Shown piece after piece: positions 8,189 to 16,643 of a stretch of 22,365 nucleotides of DNA. The notes under the pieces are model-generated. The model searched no databases, had not been told where the DNA came from, and worked only from the letters and a program-made list of their open reading frames with translations. The translations under genes and the position numbers were made by a program. The number at the start of each line of letters is the position of its first letter. Position 1 is the stretch's first letter. The DNA is taken from positions 1 through 22,365 of the forward strand of contig CAZJFS010000064.1 in the NCBI GenBank assembly GCA_964545075.1, written 5' to 3'. The stretch is from DAOPXV01 sp035352535. Lineage in GTDB: Bacteria; Muiribacteriota; UBA9980.

Positions 8189-9202
8189 ATGAATTTTTTT
8201 GAAAGTTTGCCGAAAATCGAATTACATATACATCTCGAAGGCGCCATACCTTACGACGCCCTGTTTACTCTGATCAAAAAGTATGGCGGCGCGCCGGAAA
8301 TAAAACAGCCGCAGGATCTGGCGGAAAAATTTATATACCGTGATTTTTCTCATTTCATCCAGTTGTGGTCGTGGAAAAATCGGTTTTTAAGGGAATATGA
8401 AGACTTTCGTTTCATAGCCGAAAGAGTCGCGCGAAGCCTGAAAAATCAGAATGTAAGATACGCGGAAATGTTCGTTTCGCCTTCGGCTTTTAAAAGCCGC
8501 GGGCTTTCTTCGGCTAAGATAATTGAGCAGGTCGCGGCCGGGTTTGGGGCGGTCAGCGGGATCAGAATTTCCCTTATAGTCGATCTCGTGCGCGACTACG
8601 GGGCTGATAGCGGGTTGACGACTTTATATGAAATTGAAGAAACGAAAAAATACGGAGTTATCGGGATCGGCCTCGGCGGAAGCGAAGGGGAATTTCCGCC
8701 CGAATTATTTATCGATGTATTTGAAAAATCCAGAAAAATGGGGTTTAAAACTACTGTTCATGCCGGAGAAGCGGCCGGGGCGTATAGCGTTAAAAATGCC
8801 GTTGAAAAACTTTTGCCGGACCGCATCGGCCATGGCTTGAGAGCGGCCGATGACGAGAATTTATTAAAGAGGATAGCGGCCCTTAAGATCCCTCTTGAAT
8901 TATGCCCGATTTCCAATATAAAAACCGGCTCCCTTGGTCCATCCGAACGCTATCCGCTGGATAAATTCATAAAGAGCGGAATCGCCTTTTCCATAAATAC
9001 CGATGATCCTGAGATGTTTGGCAATAGCCTGGCTGAGGAATATTCTTTTATCGAAAATGAACTCGGATATACCAGGACGCAGGTGTGCGAATTTGCGTTA
9101 GACTCTATAAATACGTCGTGGCTGCCTGAGGATGAAAAAAATTCGTTAAAAATTGAATTTTCAGCCGAATATTCAGCGATGAAAAGTAAATTTAAAATAT
9201 AA
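8189..9202 (+). CDS. add: Adenosine deaminase family protein (possibly adenine deaminase)
   Basis: This amidohydrolase-fold enzyme hydrolyses the 6-amino group of adenosine or adenine in purine salvage. Numbered from the ATG at 8189 (337 residues), zinc and catalytic motifs are in place: ELHIHLEG (His13, His15), VHAGE (His191, Glu194), GHG (His215) and NTDDP (Asp272, Asp273). I prefer this ATG over the GTG at 8180 because the only ribosome-site-like sequence (GCGAG) is immediately before that GTG and correctly placed for the ATG, and because the family normally begins close to LPKxELHxHLEG. The length is normal. It follows the cyclase by 137 bp with hairpins between. The gene symbol is by family; adenosine versus adenine specificity cannot be read with certainty. 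Confidence 0.85.
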   Translation: MNFFESLPKIELHIHLEGAIPYDALFTLIKKYGGAPEIKQPQDLAEKFIYRDFSHFIQLWSWKNRFLREYEDFRFIAERVARSLKNQNVRYAEMFVSPSAFKSRGLSSAKIIEQVAAGFGAVSGIRISLIVDLVRDYGADSGLTTLYEIEETKKYGVIGIGLGGSEGEFPPELFIDVFEKSRKMGFKTTVHAGEAAGAYSVKNAVEKLLPDRIGHGLRAADDENLLKRIAALKIPLELCPISNIKTGSLGPSERYPLDKFIKSGIAFSINTDDPEMFGNSLAEEYSFIENELGYTRTQVCEFALDSINTSWLPEDEKNSLKIEFSAEYSAMKSKFKI

Positions 9203-9292
9203 CTACAGGATCCGGCGGGCGTGACTGGCGGTCTGATTATTATCACGTGAAAAATGGCGGTTAAAATAGGTATTATAAAAATGGAAATCGGC

Positions 9293-9321
9293 TTGAAATT
9301 ACATCGGTGATTTAGTATAAT
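9293..9321 (+). promoter_or_regulatory. Sigma-70 promoter of the beta-glycosidase gene
   Basis: Plus strand: -35 TTGAAA (9293-9298), exactly 17 nt, -10 TATAAT (9316-9321), within the 170 bp gap after the deaminase gene. The leader would be about 45 nt. A G-rich ribosome site (GGGGGG) lies three bases before the ATG at 9373, closer than usual. Confidence 0.65.
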
Positions 9322-9372
9322 TGATATGTCACTATAGATGAACCTTGCATAAAAAATAAATTCGGGGGGCGT

Positions 9373-10854
9373 ATGAGAATAAAACACCTTGTAATATTGA
9401 TGATTTCATGTTTTTTTCTTGCGAATACAACATCCGCTTATTGCGAAGACGTAAAATTTCCTGAAAATTTTCAATGGGGAGCGGCCGTCGCGGCTTATCA
9501 GGTCGAAGGCGGGAATTTCAACAATAACTGGTATGAATTTGAAAAGTCATCCGGAAGGGTAAAAGATCAATGCGGCATGGCTTGCGACCATTTCAACCGC
9601 TACGAAACCGATTTCGATCTCGCCTCGGCGTTGGGCGTGAAAATCTTCAGAACCTCTATAGAATGGTCACGCATAGAACCCTCGGAAGGCGTTTACGACA
9701 ATAACGCGATCGAACATTACAGGCGCTATTTCACCGAATTGAAAAAACGCGGTCTTAAGCCGATGGTAACGCTTTTTCATTTTACGCTGCCGCTTTGGAT
9801 AACTAAAAAAGGCGATTGGTGCAACAGCGAAACGATCGGGCATTATACCCGCTTTTGCGAAAAGATGGCTTACGAATACGGCGATCTGGTAGATATGTGG
9901 ACCACCCACAACGAGCCGACGGTATATGCTTCGGCCGGATATCTCGTGGGAACGTGGCCTCCAGGCGAAAAATTCAACATTATAAAGTACCGCATAGTTC
10001 TCGGAAATCTTGTCAGGGCCCATGGAGCGGCTTATCGGGCCATTAAAGCGGCCGATGTAAAGGATGCTGACGGCGACGGCATATGCGCATCGGTCGGAAT
10101 AGTAACCAATTATTGCCCCGTAATGCCGGCCAATCCCAAAAATTCCGTTAACGTGTTCATTTCAGAAACGATCAATTATGCAGCTAACCAGATCGTTTTA
10201 GACGCATTAACGACCGGTAAATTCGATACGGCCAAAATTAAGGGCATCTTCGACGGCGGCAGATCGCTCACGCTCTTTCCAACGGAGCCCGGAACGCTCG
10301 ATTATATCGGGATAAATTACTATACCAGGATGAAAGTAAGACTTTCAATAACCGATCCTCTTTCAGGGTTTCAAACCGGCGGCGCAAGTTCGCGCGCTCC
10401 TGAAGCGGCGACCGGCCCGGAATATACCGACATGGGCTGGGAAATATACCCCGAAGGCCTCTATAAAGTCATGATGGCCGTCAAACAATATGATCTTCCA
10501 ATATTTATAACCGAAAACGGCATAGCCGACGCTTCTGGTAAAAAGAGGGTCAAGTTCCTTACGGACCACCTTATCCAACTGAAAAAAGCTATAAATGACG
10601 GGGTTCGCGTCGCCGGCTATATTCACTGGTCGTTTATGGATAATTTTGAATGGGCGGAAGGCTTTGGAAAACGCTTCGGCTTGTATTTGGTCGACTATGC
10701 CACCCAGAAACGCTCTCTGACGGAAGGCGGAGCTTTTTATACCGAAGTTTGCAGAAACAACGGGATAAACGAAGCAATGTTCAATTCGGCTTATGGAATA
10801 AGGGAAGATGGAGTCGAAAAAATCCGCATTATTGAATCGGCGAATAAAAAATAA
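9373..10854 (+). CDS. Secreted glycoside hydrolase family 1 beta-glycosidase
   Basis: GH1 enzymes are retaining beta-glycosidases (beta-glucosidase, galactosidase and others) with an (alpha/beta)8 barrel. The signature N-terminal motif FPENFQWGAAVAAYQVEGG is present just after the leader. The acid/base is Glu181 in THNEPT and the nucleophile is Glu381 in ITENGIAD; EWSRIEP and the C-terminal SFMDNFEWAEGFGKRFGL segment are also typical. Residues 1-24 form a Sec signal peptide (cleavage near SAYC-ED, without a proper lipobox), so the enzyme leaves the cytoplasm. That is unusual, since most bacterial GH1 enzymes are cytosolic. At 493 residues it is slightly longer than average because of the leader and a C-terminal tail. 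It has its own promoter and a strong terminator. Aglycone specificity cannot be read. Confidence 0.92.
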   Translation: MRIKHLVILMISCFFLANTTSAYCEDVKFPENFQWGAAVAAYQVEGGNFNNNWYEFEKSSGRVKDQCGMACDHFNRYETDFDLASALGVKIFRTSIEWSRIEPSEGVYDNNAIEHYRRYFTELKKRGLKPMVTLFHFTLPLWITKKGDWCNSETIGHYTRFCEKMAYEYGDLVDMWTTHNEPTVYASAGYLVGTWPPGEKFNIIKYRIVLGNLVRAHGAAYRAIKAADVKDADGDGICASVGIVTNYCPVMPANPKNSVNVFISETINYAANQIVLDALTTGKFDTAKIKGIFDGGRSLTLFPTEPGTLDYIGINYYTRMKVRLSITDPLSGFQTGGASSRAPEAATGPEYTDMGWEIYPEGLYKVMMAVKQYDLPIFITENGIADASGKKRVKFLTDHLIQLKKAINDGVRVAGYIHWSFMDNFEWAEGFGKRFGLYLVDYATQKRSLTEGGAFYTEVCRNNGINEAMFNSAYGIREDGVEKIRIIESANKK

Positions 10855-10900
10855 ACTCGTCATCGTATATTTCAAGTCCGCAACGGACACATCTCTTATA

Positions 10901-10936
10901 AAAAAACTCCCGTGTTAAAAAACGGGAGTTTTTTTA
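10901..10936 (+). terminator. Intrinsic terminator of the beta-glycosidase gene
   Basis: The arms AAAAAACTCCCGT (10901-10913) and ACGGGAGTTTTTT (10922-10934) form a perfect stem around a short A-rich loop, ending in a run of T. It lies 47 bases after the stop codon. Confidence 0.95.
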
Positions 10937-11132
10937 TTTAGCAGTCCTTTATTGTAGGAACAAAAAGTAACTATAACTTCATTATATATTAATAACAATT
11001 AAACATATTGTTGAAAAGCCTGAAATATTTTTGAAATCGACATCGACCGCCAGTCTTCCGTTTCCATTTGATTTCATCACAAACCCGCCTTTTTAAAACT
11101 GTTTTCAGCCTGCTTTTTCCCCTTTTTTTTTG

Positions 11133-11161
11133 TTGACATTTCAACCTCTTTAATTTATAAT
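11133..11161 (+). promoter_or_regulatory. Perfect-consensus sigma-70 promoter of the nrdDG operon
   Basis: TTGACA (11133-11138) and TATAAT (11156-11161) are separated by exactly 17 nt, so all twelve core bases match the consensus. A T-rich tract lies just upstream. The start point would be near 11168, about 370 nt before the nrdD ATG. Such a strong promoter in front of a reductase operon implies control after initiation or by a repressor. I saw no convincing NrdR box pair around it. Confidence 0.78.
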
Positions 11162-11167
11162 CGCCAT

Positions 11168-11540
11168 ATCATCCTGAAACGATTTTTGAAATTTAAACAT
11201 GCATCATGCGAAGGCGTCCGAAGCGGTCCGCAGTCACTGCCGCGTTCAGAATCGAAGTTTCGTTTTTCCCATACTCACACGGCACACTCAATATTCAAAA
11301 TTTATAATATGCTTCATTCGCTCTTCGTCACATGTTAATAATTTCCGGCCGCGCCTTGAAACGTGACCGAACCGAAATTATAAAACCTCATTCTGTTTTC
11401 AGGAAATTCCAATTCCTTAAAAATCGCCGATCGGCGGCGAAAAACAAACTTAATAGTGTACGTTCAGGCCTTATTTTGTGTAAGGTCTAAGTGGTGTTTT
11501 TTACCTTTTTCAATGAATTATTTAACAAGGAGAACATTAA
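11168..11540 (+). promoter_or_regulatory. Long structured 5' leader of nrdD, possible regulatory RNA
   Basis: About 370 nt are transcribed before the nrdD ATG. Visible structure: a stem GCGG/CCGC enclosing CAG/CTG at 11223-11243; interleaved pairings GTCAC (11327-11331) with GTGAC (11363-11367) and TAATTTCCGG (11339-11348) with CCGAAATTA (11372-11380), which would form a pseudoknot; a 12-base palindrome CGCCGATCGGCG at 11425-11436; and an 8 bp hairpin at 11466-11488 followed eight bases later by six T (11497-11502). The last could be an attenuator or simply leader structure. The ribosome site AAGGAG stands 8 bases before the ATG. It does not match the cobalamin riboswitch. All pairings were found by eye. 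Confidence 0.4.
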
Positions 11541-13916
11541 ATGGTAAATCCTCACATTAAAGTAAAAGCGAAAAAAACCTCCAAAAAGAACGCGACCGAG
11601 ATCCAGATGATGGTTGAATCCAGAAGCGAAGAAAGCTATCATGAGTTCGACAAAAGGTTCATCATAAACTCCCTCAACAAGGAACTTAACATCCACCCGG
11701 ACGAAGGTTTCATAATTGCCGGAAAGGTCGAAGAAAAACTTCTCAACAGCGGCACCAACAAGGTGACTTCTTCATTTCTGCGCGAACTCGTGAATACGAT
11801 ACTTCTTGAAGAAGGCCATCAGAAAGAAATGAAACAGCATTCAAATCTTTCGATTCCCTTATACGACGTCAAAAAGATAATAGAAGACAGGAACACTGAA
11901 AACAGCAATCTCACGCTTTCACCCGAATCTATAAATCTTACGCTCGCCGGTCAGATTCTGAAACAGTATGCCCTTAAAGAAGTTTTTCCTGGCGAAGTTT
12001 CAGAGGCTCATCTCAGGGGCGATATCCACCTGCACGATCTTGACTTCATAAACAGGCCTTATTGCAGCGGTAACAGCGTCGAATACGTCAAAAAGCACGG
12101 GCTTCGCCTTCCGGGTATAAAGACCCAGTCGAAACCGGCCAAGCACGCCCTGACGCTTGTCAATCATCTTTCGTGCTTCGCCAATTACCTGCAGGGGTTA
12201 TTCGCGGGCGCTATAGGCTTCGACGCGGTGAACATGTTCTTCGCGCCATTTACCGAATCGCTGGACGACGACGGCCTCGTTCAGTGCGCCCAGCACCTTC
12301 TTTATTCGTTCGCGCAGCTCGCTGGCGGCCGCGGCGGTCAGACGGCCTTCGTTGATTTTAACGTATATCTCAACACTCCCGCTCATTTCCGCGAAACTCC
12401 GGCCATAACGCTCGGCGGCGTTTATAACGGAAGGACGTACGGCGATTATGAGATCGAAACCAGAAGATTTTTGAACGCCATATTCGACGTGCTTTCAGAA
12501 GGCGACGCTAACGGCGCGAATATCGCCTTTCCCAAGATACTCATGCACGTTAATAACGAAACCTTCGATCAGGACGATCCGCTCTTCATGAAAGCCTGCC
12601 AGCTCAACTCGAAACGCGGAAGCGTCTATATCCTCTACGACCGCGGCGAGAGCATAAAAATAGCGCAGTGCTGCCGCCTCCAGATCGGCCTTACGAAAGA
12701 GGAAGCCGATCGTATGATAAAAACGCCCGAAGAAATGCGCTTTTCGGCGTGGCAGAATATAACGATAAACCTTCCCAGGATCGCATATAAGCATAAGACG
12801 TTAGACGCCATACATTCCGAAATCGACAGGCTCGTCGAGCTCGTCATGAAAGGCCATACGGCGAAGAAAAACTATATCGAAAAACTTTTAGATATGGGAA
12901 CGGGCGGATGCCTTAACTTCCTCACGTGCGGCATGGACGGAAAACCGTATCTGCGCCGTGAAGAAGCGAAATTTCTCGTCGGCATGCTCGGCCTTAACGA
13001 AATGGTAAAATGCCTTACGGGCCTCGAGCTTCATGAAAGCGATCAGGCGCTCTTGTTCGGATTGAATATCATCGCGTATCTTCATAATTCGGTTAAAAAA
13101 TACGCCGAAAAATACGAACTTACCTGTATGCTCGAACAGACGCCCGCCGAAGGCCTCGGACTGCGCGCCGCTTTACTGGATCTCAAATTCTTCCCGGAGG
13201 CTTTAAAATACGTCCGCGGAAGCGTAGCGACGGGAAACGTATACTATACGAATTCGGTACATCTGGCATACGACAGCAACGTCGATATCTTCACGCGCAT
13301 CGAAAAACAGTCGAAATTCGATCCGATGATACAGGCCGGAACCATAATCCATAACTGGTTCGGCGAGAGCGAGCCCGATCCGAGGGCGCTGGCTTCGCTT
13401 TATAAGAGCGTATTCGCCAACACCAATGCCGTCCAGACTGCGGACAGTCCCGATATGACCGTATGCCTCGAATGTCATTCGATGCACCGCGGCTTTAACG
13501 ATACGTGCCCTAAATGCGGTTCCGATAACATATACATGGAAACGCGCGTAACTGGTTATTTTTCGATGATCAGTGGATGGACGAAGGGAAAGCTCGCCGA
13601 GCTTCGCGACCGCAAAAAGGTCAGCTTCGATACTCCGCGCTATATGCCTGAAATAAAATTCGAGCAGCCGGAAAAAATATATTTCTTCGGGAAAGATAAC
13701 TGCTCCAAATGCGAGGACGTAAAAAAACAGCTGGCGACATGCGAGGTCAAGGACCGCGTTCAGATCGTCGATATAAAGGAACCGGAAGGCCTTGCGCTCG
13801 CATGCTACTATAACGTCAATGAAATGCCCGCCATAATGAAAACCAGAAACGGCGAAATCATATCAAGAATGGAACTTAAAGGAAGCTTCTTAAAATGGAT
13901 AAAACAGAACGTTTAA
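11541..13916 (+). CDS. nrdD: Anaerobic (class III) ribonucleoside-triphosphate reductase with C-terminal redoxin domain
   Basis: NrdD reduces ribonucleotides to deoxyribonucleotides with a glycyl radical. Domains in order: an ATP-cone-like allosteric region (about 20-95, ending FLRELVNTILLEEG); the large barrel, with the likely thiyl cysteine in QCCRLQIG (Cys378) and NITINLPRIA; TPAEGLGLRAALLD (as in redoxin-type NrdDs); a zinc site CLEC/CPKC (Cys642, 645, 656, 659); and the glycyl radical loop RVTGYF (Gly672). The last 80 residues form an extra glutaredoxin/thioredoxin-like domain with the active site CSKC (Cys721, Cys724) and a cis-Pro region MPAIM. E. coli NrdD uses formate; the fused redoxin suggests that reducing power comes through a dithiol instead. 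nrdG overlaps its 3' end by 22 bp. Confidence 0.95.
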   Translation: MVNPHIKVKAKKTSKKNATEIQMMVESRSEESYHEFDKRFIINSLNKELNIHPDEGFIIAGKVEEKLLNSGTNKVTSSFLRELVNTILLEEGHQKEMKQHSNLSIPLYDVKKIIEDRNTENSNLTLSPESINLTLAGQILKQYALKEVFPGEVSEAHLRGDIHLHDLDFINRPYCSGNSVEYVKKHGLRLPGIKTQSKPAKHALTLVNHLSCFANYLQGLFAGAIGFDAVNMFFAPFTESLDDDGLVQCAQHLLYSFAQLAGGRGGQTAFVDFNVYLNTPAHFRETPAITLGGVYNGRTYGDYEIETRRFLNAIFDVLSEGDANGANIAFPKILMHVNNETFDQDDPLFMKACQLNSKRGSVYILYDRGESIKIAQCCRLQIGLTKEEADRMIKTPEEMRFSAWQNITINLPRIAYKHKTLDAIHSEIDRLVELVMKGHTAKKNYIEKLLDMGTGGCLNFLTCGMDGKPYLRREEAKFLVGMLGLNEMVKCLTGLELHESDQALLFGLNIIAYLHNSVKKYAEKYELTCMLEQTPAEGLGLRAALLDLKFFPEALKYVRGSVATGNVYYTNSVHLAYDSNVDIFTRIEKQSKFDPMIQAGTIIHNWFGESEPDPRALASLYKSVFANTNAVQTADSPDMTVCLECHSMHRGFNDTCPKCGSDNIYMETRVTGYFSMISGWTKGKLAELRDRKKVSFDTPRYMPEIKFEQPEKIYFFGKDNCSKCEDVKKQLATCEVKDRVQIVDIKEPEGLALACYYNVNEMPAIMKTRNGEIISRMELKGSFLKWIKQNV

Positions 13917-14494
13917 ATTTCTCGATCTTCGGCTATCAGCCGTCGAGCTTCAGCGACTATCCCGGAAGGACTGCCGCGGTCTTTTTCGCGTCCGGCTGCA
14001 ATATGAAATGTTCATACTGCCATAATTTAAAGACCATGGAAGAGGCGGGTCCGCTCGATGAAGATAAGCTTAAAAGCTGTCTTGACCACGCCATGGCCAA
14101 CAACATATCCGACGCGGTGGTCATCTCCGGCGGCGAGCCCACGCTTCAGCCCGAAGGGTTGAAAAATTTTATCGGCGAGATAAAGAAACGGTCGAAAAAA
14201 CTTGTTAAGCTTGACACGAACGGTACAAATCCAGATCTTTTGAAAGAACTTTTAAAAGATAAGCTTGTCGATTTCGTGGCAATGGATATCAAGGGCCATT
14301 TTGAATCTTACGATAAATTCAGTTTCAAGGGCGGCTCTGAAAAGCTGTATGAATCCGTGAACGCCATATTAAAAAGCGGAATAGACCATGAATTCCGCTG
14401 CACCGTAGCGGACGGCTTTGAAAAAAAAGACCTGGCCTTTATAAAAAAGAACTTTCCCGATATAAAACTTCAGAAATATCGCGAAAGAAAGTAA
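13895..14494 (+). CDS. nrdG: Radical-SAM activating protein of the anaerobic ribonucleotide reductase
   Basis: NrdG uses a [4Fe-4S] cluster and S-adenosylmethionine to place the glycyl radical on NrdD. The cluster motif CNMKCSYC (Cys35, Cys39, Cys42) appears early, followed by the SAM-contacting SGGEPTLQ segment and then LVKLDTNGTNPDLL and VDFVAMDIKG, the usual order for the long NrdG (YjjW/NrdG2-like) branch. At 199 residues it is longer than E. coli NrdG (154). It starts within the end of nrdD, 22 bp overlapping, with a GGAAG ribosome site about nine bases upstream, so the two are translated together. A strong terminator follows. Activation of NrdD by this protein is inferred from family and position. 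Confidence 0.92.
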   Translation: MDKTERLNFSIFGYQPSSFSDYPGRTAAVFFASGCNMKCSYCHNLKTMEEAGPLDEDKLKSCLDHAMANNISDAVVISGGEPTLQPEGLKNFIGEIKKRSKKLVKLDTNGTNPDLLKELLKDKLVDFVAMDIKGHFESYDKFSFKGGSEKLYESVNAILKSGIDHEFRCTVADGFEKKDLAFIKKNFPDIKLQKYRERK

Positions 14495-14513
14495 GCTGCT
14501 TATAAATTTAAAA

Positions 14514-14568
14514 CGGCATAAAAAAGACTCGCACTTTGAATTTTTTTCAAGGGCGGGTCTTTTTGCCG
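14514..14568. terminator. Bidirectional intrinsic terminator between nrdG and the histidine kinase gene
   Basis: Two convergent genes are separated by this hairpin. Its outer arms CGGC/GCCG and AAAAAGACTCGC/GCGGGTCTTTTT (one G-T pair) enclose a second stem CTTTGAA/TTCAAGG around a T-rich loop. A runs on one side and T runs on the other let it stop transcription from both directions. Confidence 0.92.
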
Positions 14569-14607
14569 CATTGCGATAAGAAAGTTTGGGCGCGATCTGA
14601 TATAAAT

Positions 14608-16466
14608 TTATTGAATTTCCAGAATTGGTATTTTTATGGTAACTTTCGTTCCGACGTTTAACTTGCTTTCTATATTTATGCTGCCGCCCTGTATATCGAC
14701 GCACTTTTTAACGATCGCAAGGCCCATTCCCGTTCCTTTGGTCGTTCCGACGTTTCCGGCGCGCATGAAGTGCTGGAATATGTTTTTCATATCTTCTTCC
14801 GGGATACCGATCCCTTGATCCGCTACGATAAAGATCAGATTTTTTTCGTCGCGGTCTATAAAAAAATCCGTTTTTTTATCATCAGGCGAATATTTAATCG
14901 CGTTAGAGAGAAGATTAACTAGCGTGTGGCGCATTAATTCGCGATCAATCATATATTCCGTTTTTTTATTTATAGCTGGCGCATTAATTATATTGATGCG
15001 CCTCGAATTATCGAACAGCTGGGCGATATCCTCGACTATTTCAGAGCAATAAGCGAGCAGCGGAACCATCGCCGGATTGAATGCTTTTTTTGTTTTTCGT
15101 CCAGGGTGAGTATCATGATATTATTAAGCATCATCACTATCCTGTCGACGTTTTCCTTTACTTTTAAAAACCTTTTTTTGGTCTGGTCGTCGCTATATAA
15201 TGAATCGCTTTCGATCAGTTCGACATTTCCTTTTATAACGGTCAGCGGAGTGCGGAATTCGTGCGAGACCATCGATATAAAATATTGTTTCATATCGTTG
15301 AGCTGGCGCTCCTTCAAAAGCGAAACTCTCAGGTTTTCCTCAACCTCTTTTCTGAGCGTTATATCATGCGCTATGCCGACCGTACCGTTAATGTTTTCAA
15401 AATGATCGAAAACCGGTATGATCGTGACCTCTACAATTTTTGTTTCATGCTCGCCTATCTTTAAATGCTTTTCTTTTATAATGGATTTTCCGGTGGATAT
15501 GACCTCCATGTCTTCTTTTTGTAGAGCGCTCGCTTTTTCAAAACTGAAAATATTAAAATCAGTGCTTCCGGCTATATGTTCACTCTTAATGCCGTAAACT
15601 TTTTCGAAAGTTTCGTTCACCATGAGATAGGCCCCGTTTAAGTCTTTAAGCCACGCGCAGTCCTGGATGCTGTTTAGTATTACTTTCTGTCGCTGCTCGG
15701 ATGTTTTAATCATATTTACAAGCTTATTGCGTTCCGTTACGTCACGGCCTATGCCAAGAGTCCCTAAAAACTGGCCATTCCGAAAAAGCGGCGTGATCGA
15801 AAACTCCGCGGAAAGATAATTTCCGGATTTTTGGAGGAACCGAAGTTCAAATATCGGCGGTTTTTGGCCCGAAGCTATTATGTTGTGAATCTTTAAAGCG
15901 TATTCGTGCTCATCAGGATGCATAAAATTAATGAAATTTTTCCCGATGACTTCGTTGACATCCCAGCCCGCGACTACTTTAATGAAAGGGTTTACCGATG
16001 TAACGATACCTTCCGGCGAAACCGTATAAATGATATCCGTAGCCCCGTTTACAAGCACCTCGTATCGTTCCAGGGAGATCCCGAGCGCTTCCTCGGCGAT
16101 CTTTTCCGTGGTTACGTTGCGTCCGACGCCTATTCCGCCTATAAAAACGCCATTTTTGATTATGGGGTGAGCCGTAAATTCTATATGCAGGGAATTTCCG
16201 CCTTTATGGCGTAACCTGATTGTAAATTTAATTTCATCGATGCACGCCGGGTTAGTTTCATGGATTTTCATCGCGGCCGGTATATCGTCCGGATGTATTA
16301 TATATGAAAAGTGCTTGCCGATGATTTCGCAAGCCGTGTATCCCAATAATTTTTCAATGTTATCGTTTATATGTGTTATGATCCCGTCGGAATTGTCCAT
16401 ATATACAATGTCGGAGTTTTTCATGAAAAATGCGCATATTTCCTGTGGAGATAGCTGGATATCCAT
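14608..16466 (-). CDS. PAS-rich orphan sensor histidine kinase with an in-frame break (-1 frameshift)
   Basis: Two overlapping reading frames together encode one kinase of about 619 residues. The first (16466 to 15036, 476 aa alone) has three PAS/PAC units and the HisKA dimerisation helix with the phosphorylated His402 in SHEFRTPLT. The second carries the ATP-binding HATPase boxes: NLLSNAIKYSP, ADQGIGIP and GTGMGLAIV. The frames join by a -1 step at 15084-15090, where the message reads A AAA AAG, restoring the expected linker. I start at the ATG at 16466, which has GGGGG upstream, rather than the TTG at 16511. No transmembrane segment is visible, so it senses inside the cell. No response regulator is adjacent. 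It may be a mutation, a sequencing slip, or programmed frameshifting. Confidence 0.82.
15084..15090 (-). other. Slippery heptamer A AAA AAG at the kinase frameshift
   Basis: On the coding strand the seven bases A AAA AAG lie in the exact frame needed for a -1 slip (0-frame codons AAA AAG), the sequence used in E. coli dnaX. The A tract is seven long. Ten bases further, GGCGAT (15068-15073) could pair with ATCGCC (15022-15027), with CTCG/CGAG nested inside, as a weak stimulatory stem. No strong upstream Shine-Dalgarno-like stimulator is seen. Confidence 0.5.
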
Positions 16467-16516
16467 AATGCCCCCGCTAAATAAAAATATTTGAAAATTC
16501 AAGTCCGGCAATTTTT

Positions 16517-16545
16517 ATTTTATCAGAAAAGCAATATTAATACAA
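16517..16545 (-). promoter_or_regulatory. Possible sigma-70 promoter of the histidine kinase gene
   Basis: Minus strand: -35 TTGTAT (16540-16545), 17 nt spacer, -10 TAAAAT (16517-16522). It lies just downstream of the terminator for the next gene, giving a leader of about 45 nt before the ATG at 16466. Confidence 0.45.
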
Positions 16546-16574
16546 TGGCTGTAAAAAAATATTGAAAACGCTAT

Positions 16575-16614
16575 AAAAAAGACCCGTGAATCTTTTTAAA
16601 ATCACGGGTCTTTT
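16575..16614. terminator. Intrinsic terminator of the unrecognised secreted protein gene
   Basis: A perfect stem pairs AAAAGACCCGTGA (ending 16589) with TCACGGGTCTTTT (16602-16614) and lies about 30 bases after the stop at 16644 on the minus strand, followed by T-rich sequence. Both arms have A and T runs, so it also insulates the kinase promoter. Confidence 0.93.
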
Positions 16615-16643
16615 ATTATTTTTGTTTTGTTTTATTGTTATTA

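Larger units (their letters stand above)
10855..11540. other. Intergenic region, 686 bp, between the beta-glycosidase gene and nrdD
   Basis: It holds the beta-glycosidase terminator (10901-10936), about 190 bp of AT-rich DNA without visible features, the nrdD promoter (11133-11161) and a long leader (about 11168-11540). No open frame of interest was seen on either strand, so it looks like genuine regulatory DNA rather than a lost gene. Confidence 0.65.

Noticed and set aside
11100..11200. NrdR boxes at the nrdD promoter
   Set aside because: I looked for the palindromic NrdR motif pair near the core promoter and did not find it.
11205..11300. Cobalamin riboswitch in the nrdD leader
   Set aside because: A CACTGCC-like stretch recalls part of the B12 region, but the conserved B12 box and the other core elements are missing, and class III reductase does not need cobalamin.
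14608..15069. The ATPase-domain part of the histidine kinase as a separate gene
   Set aside because: The ATG at 15069 has no ribosome site, and the frame continues upstream to match the missing linker, so a joined protein or a broken gene is more likely than an independent start.
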